A stretch of DNA of 64,000 nt, from contig NTMA01000073.1 in NCBI GenBank assembly GCA_002917075.1, forward strand, positions 1-64,000, written 5' to 3'. Both the position numbers and the translations under genes were made by a program. The stretch is from Hawksworthiomyces lignivorus. Its lineage: Eukaryota; Ascomycota; Sordariomycetes; Ophiostomatales; Ophiostomataceae. Under the pieces are notes generated by a model. That model made no database searches. It worked only from the letters and a program-made list of their open reading frames with translations, and was not told the DNA's origin. Below, in pieces: positions 34,081 through 44,753 of the stretch. How positions within the stretch are numbered: position 1 is the first letter of the stretch; every line of letters begins with the position of its first letter.

Positions 34081-34744
34081 GATGCGGGCGGCGTCTAGTA
34101 TCGTACAGCCGCTTCGTGTATGTCATTTCGACTAGCTCTCAACCAATTGCGAGTGCAAAAATAGCTATAGAGCTAATAGATTTCGACTGGAGCTGAATCC
34201 TTTGACAGGGCTGACATGATAGTGACGTGAAACTTGTCCAACGACTTTCGCTTCAGGTCCGCGACAGATGCGCCAAATCACGTGCAGATTTTAAAGTGGC
34301 GACATTCACTTCAAGTAGGTACGAAGTACGAATACATAAGCCTACAGAATCCCAAATTAGCCGCTAGCATGCGGCATTACGTGGGCACTCCCAGCCGCTA
34401 TAACCCCACCAGTTTCAGGGTCCAAACAGGAATCAGCAGGGACAGCTCACCTAATTTCTCCCGCTAGGCTACACAGCAGGTTCCAGAAGGCGCCTTTGTC
34501 ATCGGTGGCCTTCTTTTCTGGGGCGGAATGCTTTTTCGCCGTAGCTCGCCTACGCCGTTCAGCCTCGTGGCTACACAGACGTCACAGAAAGACAACCCAA
34601 TTGTGATGACGAATCAGCCCCGTGCCTGAATTAGGACGACAACCATCACACGCACACACGCAACACGTAAGGCGTCTTTCTTCTCTCTACAGAAATATAA
34701 GGGAGGGCCTTCTTTAGGTCGCCTCTCCACCTCGTCTGCTCAAC
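34081..34744. promoter_or_regulatory. Shared divergent promoter region of rad4 and the AN1 zinc-finger gene
   Basis: 664 bp between two divergent ATG codons. No coding sequence is recognised inside. Confidence 0.55.
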
Positions 34745-35806
34745 ATGGCTGGTTCTTCCCAACCACAAAATACAAACACAACAGCATTGTCGTCCTCGTC
34801 CAGCTCCCAGAGAAAAGGAAACACCACAGGCGGCAGCAGCAGCAGCACCACTCCGACGCCCGACGCCAGCCAAGACACATCCTACATCAACATGACCGAC
34901 GTCGACCGGCGGCCCGCAGACGCGGACGCCTCGCTGGTCGGCAAGCACTGCCAGTACGAGTACTGCCGGCAGCTGGACTTCTTGCCCTTCTTCTGCCAGT
35001 CCTGCCGCAAGACGTTCTGCCTGGACCACCGCACCGAGACTTCGCACCACTGCGAGCACGCGGGCGCCTGGGCCGAGCGGCGGCGCCAGGCCCAGCTGGC
35101 GCGCCCCGCGGCGGGCGCCGGCCGCACCATGCGCGACCTGGTCAGCGAGAAGCCGTGCGCGTCGCCCGCATGCAAGACGGTCGTGGGCACCAGCCTGGTG
35201 CCGGGCGTGCACTGCAGCAACTGCAACCGTGACTACTGCCTCAAGCACCGGCTGCGCGAGGACCACAACTGCGCCAACCTGGCGCCCATCGGCGCGCGGC
35301 CCGGCGCGTCGAGCTCGTTCGGCGACCCGGCCGCCCGCGCAAAGTCCGCGCTCGACAAGCTGCGCGCCTGGGGCGCCGCTAAGAAGGAGCAGGCCGGCAA
35401 GGCGCTGCCGCGCCCCGCCGCCCAGCAGTCGGCCGCCGCCCGCATGGCAGCCATGGCCGACCTCAAGAAGACGGCCAAGGGCGACGCCAAGATCGCCCCC
35501 GAGAAGCGCCTCTACCTCTACGTCGAGGCCGAAGCCACCTCGCTCACCGCCAAGCTGCCCAAGGGCCGCTTCTTCTACCCCAAGGACTGGGTCGTCGGCC
35601 GCCTCCTCGATGCCGCCGCCCGCAACCTGCAGATCGAGAACATCAACAACCAGTCCTCCAAGGAGGAGGACAAGCTGCGCATCTTCCACGTCGAGGGTGG
35701 GCGCCTGCTCGACTTTGGCGAGAAGGCCGGCACCGTGCTAGCCAACGGCAACACGATCGTGCTGCTGCGCGGGGTGGGTCCGCCGCCAAGCCTGCTGGAA
35801 TTATGA
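34745..35806 (+). CDS. AN1-type zinc-finger protein, Cuz1/ZFAND1-like
   Basis: A 353-residue single-exon protein with two AN1 zinc fingers, at about 73-112 (CQYEYC...FCQSC...FCLDH...HHCEH) and 137-178 (CASPAC...HCSNC...YCLKH...HNC). An Ala-rich linker follows, then a C-terminal ubiquitin-like fold at about 252-345 (LYLYVEAEATS, FYPKDWVVGRLLD, GNTIVLLRGVG). This two-AN1 plus C-terminal Ubl layout matches yeast Cuz1 and human ZFAND1, which link Cdc48/p97 and the proteasome during arsenite stress. The Ser/Thr-rich first 60 residues look disordered. The start is the first ATG of the frame. Confidence 0.85.
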   Translation: MAGSSQPQNTNTTALSSSSSSQRKGNTTGGSSSSTTPTPDASQDTSYINMTDVDRRPADADASLVGKHCQYEYCRQLDFLPFFCQSCRKTFCLDHRTETSHHCEHAGAWAERRRQAQLARPAAGAGRTMRDLVSEKPCASPACKTVVGTSLVPGVHCSNCNRDYCLKHRLREDHNCANLAPIGARPGASSSFGDPAARAKSALDKLRAWGAAKKEQAGKALPRPAAQQSAAARMAAMADLKKTAKGDAKIAPEKRLYLYVEAEATSLTAKLPKGRFFYPKDWVVGRLLDAAARNLQIENINNQSSKEEDKLRIFHVEGGRLLDFGEKAGTVLANGNTIVLLRGVGPPPSLLEL

Positions 35807-36312
35807 GGCGGGGAAGGCGAAGTGGGCGGGATGAGACTACGACTATGGAAGTGTCGATTTTAGACAAAGCGTTGCATTTAGTTAGGAGTAAGGGAGCTTC
35901 GTCGTGGGTCTTTTTGCGCATCGTCTACTCAGCGACGTATACTTGCTGCATATCTAGCGGTCGTATAATACAATCACATCTAGTTTTGCTAATCTTGAAC
36001 TCGCCAGTTAAGCGACTATCGTCGACTATTTTTGACAAACTGAACCATCTAGTGAAGGGAGATGTTTCTTAATATGGGTTGCTGCAACATCTCGTGGTGG
36101 CCTGCGGCTAAAAAATACGCATATCCATGTAGATAGCAGCGCACAAAGCAGCTTCTTATAATATTTCAGGCTCCGAACCGGTGACATTCACAATCAGAAT
36201 GAACAATGTCTCGTCTTCCGCACACTATATTCGGTGCGCGGTAGAATAATGGGTTTCCCCATATCTTCCCAGCCATATTATCTAGCTAAGGCATCAACAT
36301 CTCCGGTCTTTT
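35807..36312. other. Intergenic, 3' of the AN1 gene
   Basis: AT-rich non-coding sequence; no gene seen. Confidence 0.5.
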
Positions 36313-36500
36313 GTGCCTGAATTCACTCCAGGCACGCACAGCGCCGCTTGGCACTCGAGACACGCGATAGACCATAATGCTCTTAACCAAGTTCATGACA
36401 CCACGAAAGACCAAGCCGACTGGGAAAGCATCTGTCTCAATCTCATGGCTGCCGGGGACGGTATTCTCGTTATGTGTGGAATAAAAATATGTTACTATAG
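36313..36500 (+). pseudogene. Fossil N-terminal fragment of an esterase-NACHT receptor gene
   Basis: The stretch around 36345-36470 aligns by eye with 48740-48880, the start of the intact esterase-NACHT-HEAT gene. Both read CGCTTGGCAC, then ATAGACCATAATGCTC versus ACAGACCACAATGCTC, then AACCAA..CA..GACACC, then GACTGGGAAAG versus GATTGGGAAGG. The peptide keeps DHNALNQ and DWESICLNLMAAGDG against DHNAHNQ and DWEGVRLDLVAAGGG. Homology ends about 80 bp before an LTR-like repeat. It is a remnant of a related gene in the same orientation. Confidence 0.65.
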
Positions 36501-36562
36501 TAGTCATAGTGCCATGACGAACCATGCGGCGAGCCCGAGTTTCGCTTTGTTCGTAATCACCA

Positions 36563-36829
36563 TGTAATGGGCCAAGGCCCTGCGGGCGGCCCAGGGCGAG
36601 CCCAGGGCCAAAGAGCAGGCCGGCAGGACGGACCGGGGCGGGCAGTCGACCGGGCGGCCCACCGGCTCACCGGCCCACTCACCCCTAACAGGCCCCTATT
36701 TTAACCAAGAGTTTCGTTGCTGCTAGTCGAAGGAGAGTCTCTTTCTTCTGGCATCTTTAGTCTTTCGTTCAATCAGGCTTATCATTGCTTCAGGGTTCTC
36801 CAGCGCTCATTGCCAGTAGACCCCTTACA
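36563..36829. repeat. LTR-like dispersed repeat, copy A
   Basis: A 267-bp unit starting TGTAATGGGCCAAGGCCC and ending CCCCTTACA, so the ends are short inverted repeats of TGT...ACA type. Copy B lies at 41326-41608 in the same orientation. Shared blocks include CCCAGGGCGAGCCCAGGGCCA, TCTTTAGTCTTTCGTTCA and GCCAGTAGACCCC/GCCAGCAGGCCC. No 5-bp target duplication is visible. Likely a solo LTR. Confidence 0.7.
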
Positions 36830-37597
36830 GTAGTATCCTCTAGCTAAACTGTTAATCGACAATCGTGATAAAGAATTATATACTAATAAATCTAATCTTG
36901 ATTAGTTCTCTCTTTTCTTCTTAGTGAGCTTCTTTGTATCGCAAGGCTTTTTCGTATAACTACCTATATCTAACTAATTACTCATCTTCCTAAAAAATAA
37001 AAAGGAACTTTCCTAGTTCCGAGATATGTACTAATTGCTTTAAACAATGTTTGTTCAACCGCATAGTAGCTATAGTTAGTATATTTCCCATTCTTAGTCT
37101 GCCTTCTAGGCCACGGCAAAGTAACCAAATCCTGTTTCGAATCTTACACTCATTTCTTCTACGGCTACAGCTATGTGCGATTTCGATGTCCTCTTTGCTT
37201 ATATTTTAAAAAAGAGTTTTGAGGGTAAAATCTCAGTCATACAGTATGTAGTATGTCTAAATACACTAGATACATATGTCTTAATATTGTAAATGAGACT
37301 ATCTCCAAATGTTTTTTTTTTTTTTCAATAGTTGATCGGTTTTCAGTTACTGAAAGGTACTGCAATTGAGCTTTAACTATGCCTTAAAGCCAAGTTCTAA
37401 CTCCACATTAAGTTTCAAACACACATACACAGACACAAAGAGGTGTCTTGCAGATGTGTCTCAAGTATGAAAAAACAGTTAATCAAGTATAATTACTAAT
37501 CATGGTGGCCCTTGTACCGGTTCTCGCATGCTACCACTATGCACTATACATAAATCTCACTAACACTGGTTTCTTTAAATTCATGAGTTCTAAGATA
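36830..37597. other. AT-rich gene-free stretch
   Basis: Strongly AT-rich, with a T run near 37312-37325. No open frame with domain content. Resembles decayed repeat DNA, and the left part of a receptor island. Confidence 0.5.
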
Positions 37598-40500
37598 CTA
37601 CACAGCACGGGAACTCTCACTCTCCCACTCTTCTAAAGAATCTGCAGACAATAAAGTGTATGGATGTTTCGGGCCAAGGATTCGTTCACAAGCCCGGACG
37701 CAGTCTTTCATCAGCGCTATGGCGTCAGCGTGACGACCTTGATTCCAAAACGTCGACGCAAGGTTGGCCATACTCGTCAACGTGTCGGGATGATCTGGCC
37801 CAAGCTTCGTCTTAAAAGCCTCCATCACCTGTACCTGTAGCTTCTCGGCCTCCTCCCACCGGCCTTGATTCCAAAACGTCGACGCTAGGTTGGCCATACT
37901 CGTCAACGTGTCGGGATGATCTAGCCCAAGCTTCGTCTTACGAGCCTCTATCACCTGTACAAATAGCTTCTCGGCCTCCTCCCACCGGCCTTGATTCCAA
38001 AACGTCGACGCTAGGTTAGCCATATTCGTCAACGTATTAGGATGATCTAGCCCAAGCTTCGTCTTAAAAGCCTCCATCACCTGTACCTGTAGCTTCTCGG
38101 CCTCCTTCCACCGGCCTTGATTCCTGTACGTCGACGCTAGGTTGGCCATACTCGTCAACGTGTCGGGATGATCTAGCCCAAGCTTCGTCTTACGAGCCTC
38201 TATCACCTGTACAAATAGCTTCTCGGCCTCCTCCCACCGGCCTTGATTCCTGTACGTCGACGCTAGGTTGGCCATACTCGTCAACATGTCGGGATGATCT
38301 AGCCCAAGCTTCGTCTTACCAGCCTCCATCACTTGTACCTCTAGCTTCTCGGCCTCCTCCCACCGGCCTTGATTCCAAAACGTCGACGCTAGGTTGGCCA
38401 TACTCGTCAGTGTGTCGGGATGGTCTGGCCCAAGTTTCGTCTTACAAGCCTCCATCACTTCCTTACGTGACGTTTCTGCTTCGTTGTACCGTCCATCTAA
38501 GTCGAGACATTTTCCATATCTCCATAACAGTTCAAACCTATTCTCATTATCTTCAGCACTAAGACTTGACCTAAGCGTATAATATATATGTGGCATATAC
38601 GATCTCCACACCGCTCGATTATCATGACCGGCATCTGTTAGTAATTTTACTAGTCTGGCGATGACTTTGCCGGTCCAACTAGGTAACGACCCTTCTTTTC
38701 GAAGCCAGTTTCTTGTTGCCAAATGTACCAGTCGATGAATATTTATAATCAAGTCTGCAGAGCCTGCCGAGTCTGCCGGGTTTACCGGACTTGCCAAGTC
38801 TATAACCCGCTTTGTGATAAACGAGTAGCCTTGTAGTATGCCTATCGCGTCCGTTTCTTTTTTTCTTGACGGACCTGGCGGAAGAAGCGACTGCGGAATG
38901 TCTTTGGCATCTACACAGGCCATAAAAGCTAGGTAATCGGCCGCAAGACGGTCGCGCTGCTGGACTTGCTTGAAGGAGATAAGCCACGTAGTAGCCACTG
39001 GGTTTTTTACGTCGCGATACCGCCATTCGTCTTCGAAATCCTCGCTGAGAAGATCGACCACGTCTTCTTCTTGCTCGTCCAGGAGTGATAGATAGTCGTT
39101 TATGCTTATTCCGTTCTCGTTTATATACACTGCGGCTTGAACAATCGCCAACGGGAGGTACGTGAGCCGAGTAAGTAGTGTTGTTATGACTTCCTGGTTA
39201 TAAAGGGAGTCTTTATTGTATATGTAATTTCGTAACAGCTGCTTGCTACCGTCTTCGTCCATTTCCGACATTTCAATTATACTTGAACCAACAAGCTTGA
39301 CCGCTGTCTTCCTATCACGTGTCGTAAAGACAATCGATCCACGGCGACTTCTTGGGAGACAGTCAACCAGACAGCTGGACTCCGGCGTAGACTTATCAAT
39401 CCACATACTGACGTCGTCTGCGTTGTCGATTACCAGTAGCCACCGGCCCACACTTTCGTTGCTTAAGTGAACTTGTACAAGTTCCTTCGCATCCTTTTTG
39501 TCAGTGTCCCAGCCGGGTATACCGAGCTCTTTTGCGGCGTTAAGATATGCTTGCTCAAGGCTCTCTCTGCTCGTTGCCGGTATCCAGAACACGGAGCAGT
39601 TCTCATCTTCTTCGCGCATTCGATAGACCATCTCAAGAACCAGCTGGGTCTTGCCGACCCCACCGAGCCCAGTGACAGCAACTTTCGTTGTCCGTTGTCC
39701 TCCGAACAAAGCCTGACGGAGCTTTTTTAACTCAGAATCACGGCCAGTGAATAATAGATTTCGTTCGAACGTTACCATCCATGTGTAGTTGTGAGCTTTT
39801 GATTAATTAGTAAATAAAAATAAAATAAAATAAAAAGTAGGAATAATTACGTTTTAAAAAAGGAGGATTCCTAGCCTCAGCAATTTCCTTTTTAAGCCGA
39901 CGTTGTGCAGCTTCCTTTCCTTCGCCGTATAAAATCGATATAGAAATACCAAAAATACCTAAAAGACAATACGCCATGTCTTCCTCACGGGTAGTCTGTC
40001 GGGTGTCTGCCCATTTAAAACGCTCAAGAACTTCGAACTGTTCCAAGGTGCCTCCTTGAAGAGCCAAGGGAGCAATTCCTGTGATTTCGTAGATCTGGTT
40101 CTCAAGGGATCTCTTATCACCCAACCGCCGGCCGTGCTTCGTAAAAAATTCGACCGATGTTGGTGCGAGAAGTTCTTGAAGCGTCCAGCCTCGTGTAAAC
40201 CATTTACTCGCCCGAAAAGCCGGCTCCCACGCAGGCTCAGGTTGCGAGCTATCCCTTTCGTCTCCAGGAACTGGGATATCCGACAGGTACACATAACATC
40301 GATCGGCATTTTGATACCAACGAAACATGGATATAATCGCTGTAGAGAGTTCGGTATTGTCTGATTTGTTGATACAGCAAGTGTCCACCCAGAAATATCG
40401 CAGTCCATCACGTCTTGCTTGTGCTGCGCAAAACTTAATTTTCTCGTAGCCTTTCTTGTCATTTCCCGTGCCGTCAACTACGTCTCTATAGGAAAGCTCC

Positions 40501-40610
40501 TCGGTGTCGGGGCCCCATGTGTGTGACAGAATGGCATACCTAGGGATGTCGGTGACCAAGTCCTTCGTCAGCTGAAACTTGCCGTCGCTGCACTCTTGTA
40601 GCAGTCGCAT
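37598..40610 (-). CDS. HET-NB-ARC-TPR receptor (two exons, 985 aa)
   Basis: Fungal NLR-like protein expected to trigger incompatibility-type cell death. Exon 1 is 40610-39851 and exon 2 is 39795-37598; the 55-bp intron (GTAATT donor, CTAAT branch, AAAG acceptor) joins the frames. HET domain at about 24-165: YAILSHTWG, FWVDTCCINK, RGWTLQELLAP. NB-ARC: P-loop VTGLGGVGKTQ near 297, LLVIDNADD and GSIVFTTRDRK after it, and LTYLPLAIVQAA. Then six 42-residue TPRs of the kinesin-light-chain type plus a degenerate seventh (LGPDHPDTLTSMANLAST) from about 694 to the end. The TPR units are nearly identical at DNA level (126-bp period). Two LTR-like repeats bracket the gene. Confidence 0.88.
37740..38460 (-). 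repeat. 126-bp tandem TPR-coding repeats
   Basis: Six tandem units share long blocks such as TTGGCCATACTCGTCAACGT and TAGCTTCTCGGCCTCCTCCC. Alternating versions (CTGTACCTGTAG versus CTGTACAAATAG) suggest a two-unit higher-order duplication. Such arrays change copy number readily. Confidence 0.85.
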
Positions 40611-41325
40611 GGTTTAAAGCGGTACTCGAGGCTCACTGTCGGATGACATCAAGTAGGTACCAAAAAGAAAAGAGGGCCACTATCGGCTCGACGTCAATAT
40701 TAATAAAGAGAATATCGAACGCGTTGAAGAGACCTGTTTTCAGATAGGCAGACCAAAGAGAGATAGAAGCATCATCGTACTGGTCGAGGATGGGATGGTA
40801 AGGCTGCAACGTCGCCCAACGTGGCATATGTAGTGAGATGGAGATTAGGATGAAAATAGTGCCTAAGGCAGCACACTGTGGACCAGATGCCGCCGTGATA
40901 GCCGCAACAGATAGCTGCCTGTGGCTGATTGGTGCCAATGGGCACGTTTTATACCAGCAATCAGCTGAAAGGTGAGTTTCAGTCACCTGATACTGAAAGT
41001 GCATCTACACGTGAAACAAAATGTTGAGTTATAAAGTATTGTAACAAGAGTGCGAAAGGATTGATCCTCTTTGTACTGGTACAGTGGCCTAGTAGGAGCA
41101 CTCAACACAAGACAGGGGATCACTGGATTTTTGCGATCCCAAGAGTAGTCAGCTGCAACGTCAGGTGCAGCTTTACGTGCAAGAAATCCAGACACACTTT
41201 TAGGAGCGTAGCGACTGTCACTCTCCTGAAAAAGGTAAGATCAAGCGGCTGTAAGCACGCTAGTGTACCCAGAATGTTTAAATGTAATGGGTTCTGTAGG
41301 ACTTGGATGTTAGCACTAACTTTAT
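40611..41325. promoter_or_regulatory. Upstream region of the HET-NB-ARC-TPR gene
   Basis: About 0.7 kb between the receptor start and the LTR-like copy B. No gene recognised. Confidence 0.4.
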
Positions 41326-41608
41326 ATTAATGGGCCAAGGCCCTAATAATATGGGTGGGCCCAGGGCGAGCCCAGGGCCAGAACTAGACTAATTGACCCA
41401 ACGGGACGACCGGGGGTGGTCGGTCAGCCGGGCGGCCTATCGGCCCACCGGCCTACCGGCCTACTCGCCTCGACCCCTATTTGAAGCGGGAGCTTCACGT
41501 TGGAGGCCTTTGAGGGAATCCTTCTCCTGTATCTTTAGTCTTTCGTTCAGTCAGGCTTATACCATTGCCTCAGGGCTCTCCTACGCTCGTTGCCAGCAGG
41601 CCCTTACA
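41326..41608. repeat. LTR-like dispersed repeat, copy B
   Basis: 283 bp, same orientation as 36563-36829. It keeps AATGGGCCAAGGCCC at the left and GGCCCTTACA at the right, and differs mainly by small indels and substitutions. The left terminal TGT is degraded. Confidence 0.7.
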
Positions 41609-42049
41609 TTTTTGTTCCCCAAAAAAATGTAAATAATGATAAATACATATAAAAACGTAAATAAATAACGTTGATTTATATATTCTATATTTTTAAATTT
41701 CTATTGTAGGTTTTTTAGTTAATTGGCTTCAACTGCCTCTAAATAAGATACGAGTTAATTGTCGACCGATCGGGCAATTTATTTTGAAGGGCCTCAGCAA
41801 CCAAGTCGACTGAATTAATAGCTCTTTTTCTCCGAATCATCGCACGAGAAACCGTAGAGCCAAAGATAAATTATTAAAAAAAATATGAATGAAACCAAGA
41901 AATTCTTGAACTATAGATTAATAATAAACTACCCCCGGCACGGTTATCACTGCCAAAGTCTAGTAGAGCTTACCGCTATCGCCTATACTGTTTATCCTCT
42001 TCCTTACACTGTTATTTAAAGTCTTGAAAAAAAACTACTTAGCATTATA
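41609..42049. other. AT-rich decayed DNA
   Basis: Extremely AT-rich, no open frames. Consistent with RIP-mutated repeat sequence next to transposon remnants. Confidence 0.5.
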
Positions 42050-42375
42050 ACAATTAGCTACGCCAATGATACACATATGCTAGCCACAGACACAACGACT
42101 CGAAAGTGTTTCCAAAGGCTTCGTACGGCCTGGGACACAGCTATGCAGTGGGTACAGGCACGGGGCGTCGCGTTTACGTTGGCGAGGAGCGAGCTTATCC
42201 ACTTCTCCCGGTCTTGGCAGGCCCCTACCGAGGTCCTCCGCCTGAACGCCGAAACCACTAGAAGAGGCTCGATTCCTAGGTATCTGGTTAGACAGAAAGT
42301 CAACCTTTGCAGCACACTATAGCCAAATCACCGAAAAGCTAAAATATAAAGCCTTGCTCTCGCTAGACTGACTGG
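42050..42375 (+). pseudogene. Fragment of a LINE (Tad1-like) reverse transcriptase
   Basis: Translation starts SYANDTHMLA, matching the RT catalytic box with the first catalytic Asp of the usual F/YADD or VDD motif changed to Asn. It goes on with WVQARGVAFT and SELIHFSRS, as in fungal non-LTR retrotransposons. After about 42270 the match moves to another frame (GIWLDRKSTFAAH, ITEKLKYKAL), showing a frameshift, and then ends at a stop. About 100 codons remain, without endonuclease or tail. Confidence 0.75.
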
Positions 42376-42876
42376 CAAAAGAGACTACAGCGCTGCTACT
42401 ATTAGTGCCGCCGCTGCTGTTAAATAGTGCTTGAAGTGCCCGACCGCAGTCCTTGCTATGCCTCCCGCTACTGATCTGTTGATCGCTTTGTGTTGTTGTC
42501 GCTGTCCGGCCCCCGCTTCCTCACTTTGAATAAAAATTCCTACTATTAGAATATACTTCTGTTGCGTCCCACTCTTCACCTAATCTATTGTGCCTGCGTA
42601 ACAGAACCCAGGTTCAAGCACTGGTTGGCTAGAGGCCGAATATGCTGGTTGGGTTATTGGCGGAGTGAACTACTTCTGTCTATACACGCAGGTTTACTTA
42701 CCCCTCTTCTTGGGAAGGCTGGGAGTTGACGCGCCAGTCACTTTATCTAGACGTTTCACCATCCATCAATACAGACGGCCCCCAGAATTCAGTCACCAGA
42801 GGAGCGAACCTTGATCATAACGAAAACAACATAAAAGAAAATTTCCGGGTTATCGTCGATTTCACGATCGACCAAA
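42376..42876. other. Spacer before the HET gene
   Basis: Mixed remnant and promoter sequence. No other gene recognised. Confidence 0.4.
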
Positions 42877-44753
42877 ATGCAAAACTGCGATCACCTTCCG
42901 CCGTTCAAGTACTTACCGCTCAACGAGGCGAGACAAGAGATCAGACTTCTAACGATTCGCGCCCCACCCCAACAAGACGACTCCAGCATCGTGGAATGTT
43001 TCATCCAAACGGTATCTCTATGTACGGATATCGAATATTCGGCTATCTCGTACGTTTGGGGAACCTCCCCTCCAACACACAATCTAATTATTCTCGGAGA
43101 AGAGCAAGATGACCGACAGATCTTGCGGATCGGCACGAATCTCAACGAAGCTTTGCAACACTTCCGAAAGCAGGAAGAGATTCGAAAGACTCGCCTGTGG
43201 ATTGATGCAGTATGCATCAACCAAAAAAAGACGACGATGAAAAGTCGTGGCAAGTTGCGAACATGAAGTCTATCTACGAACGAGCCGCCGAGGTCTTGGC
43301 TTGGCTTGGCCTTTTGACCGATACAGATCATAAGGCGTTCGATATGCTGGGGAATCTTGAAAATTCTCTAAACGAGGCAGGCCCAGATCTTACGGAAGAA
43401 CGGTTCCACGAATTCGCCGCGGTCCTGGCCAAAGACGACGGCTCTGGAGGCAGAGCAATCCAGAAGATCATCGACCGACCGTGGTTCCAGAGAATTTGGA
43501 TACAGCAGGAGTTTTTGGCGGCTCGGGAAGTAGAATTTATATGCGGCAAATACTTTTGTAGATGGGAAACACTCTTTGTTGCATCTACCACGATAAAAAA
43601 CTTACAGAGAGTCTTAAATGCTAAGGCAATAGGTCAAGTTGTGACTTTCGATGACGTTAAGCATGAATCGTTTGGTTTGATGACTGCAGGCCTGGGGACT
43701 GATATGTTCCGTATGCGCTGCGATTATCAAAGCAATAAAGAGATTTATTCGCTTTGGGATCTTTTAATCGCGGCTAAGGCGGACGAAATTCAATCGACGG
43801 ATCCCAGAGACACTATATTTGCTCTTCTTGGTCTGGCCAGAGACTTGTCAATCTTGGACATTTCTGTGGATTATAAGCTCACACCTCAGGCTTGTTTTAT
43901 TCAGGCATCTAAAGTACTGCTAGGTCAGGGACATATGAGACTGCTATGGTTTTCATCACAGCCCAAAACGATAAAGGATCTCCCTTCCTGGGTCCCGGAC
44001 TGGTGCAGTAAATGGAATTTGGTGCCTTATATCTCGGCATACTGTAAGCGGGACATAAGGTGGGATCTTCCGGAATCTAACGATGGCCACTTCACAGCCG
44101 GCGGCTCCTGCACATCCAAGCCGACTTTCAAGACCGTTGGGTCACGGGAGCTTCTCGTGGTTCACGGATCGGTTTATGATCACATCCATGCCGCCTCGGC
44201 CATTCTTGGAAATTGGGAAAATTATCACCCGTATTCATACCTCCTCCTAGCCATTGAACTGATCAAGGATTTGGCGAACGACTGCACACCCCCAGTGAAT
44301 CTTGATACCGAGACTATAATCCGTACTTTACTTTACAACACCGAATCGAAGTATGACGGCCATAATATACTTACTCCCTTGGACGACGTTAACATCTCTG
44401 TACGCCTCACCCCAGAACTACTGGCAAAGCTTACCACCCTCGTTCTCAACAACCGTGGAGAACCAGATACTGATCTGGACAAATTATACTCCTACCTCAT
44501 GATGAGAATGTCAAACCTAGAAAATCGGCGGATTTTCCTAACCCGCAATGGAAGCCTAGGTATCGGATCGGCCCAGATAAAATTAGGAGACATTGTGGTC
44601 CTGTTCCATGGAGCAGAAGTCCCATTTATCATTCGAGAAGACTGTACTATTTGTGACGTTTACAATCTCATGGGTGAAGCGTATGTTGATGGTATTATGT
44701 ACGGTGAGATCGTGAATGGGAAATCCGAAGCTCGTGACTTCCATATACATTGA
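42877..44753 (+). CDS. HET-domain protein interrupted by a -1 frame change
   Basis: Frame 1 (from ATG 42877) encodes the start of a HET domain: YSAISYVWGTSPPTH, then LWIDAVCINQ, ending at TGA by 43266. The rest of the domain and a long C-terminal region lie in the -1 frame (EKSWQVANMKSIYERAAEVLAWLG, PWFQRIWIQQEF) to the stop at 44751-44753. The change is at seven A's (43223-43229), where the frame-0 codons CAA AAA AAG form A_AAA_AAG. Slipping back one base gives a 625-residue protein. It may be a pseudogene, a base missing in the sequence, or programmed frameshifting. HET proteins trigger cell death on non-self fusion. No NTPase is attached here. Confidence 0.75.
43224..43230 (+). promoter_or_regulatory. 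Slippery heptamer A_AAA_AAG at the HET gene frame junction
   Basis: In the correct phase for -1 tandem slippage (frame-0 codons AAA AAG). Reading G43230 again enters the frame that completes the HET domain. Confidence 0.5.

Noticed and set aside
36563..41608. A complete LTR retrotransposon carrying a receptor gene
   Set aside because: No gag/pol, primer-binding site, polypurine tract or outer target duplication could be seen; two solo LTR-like copies are the simpler reading.
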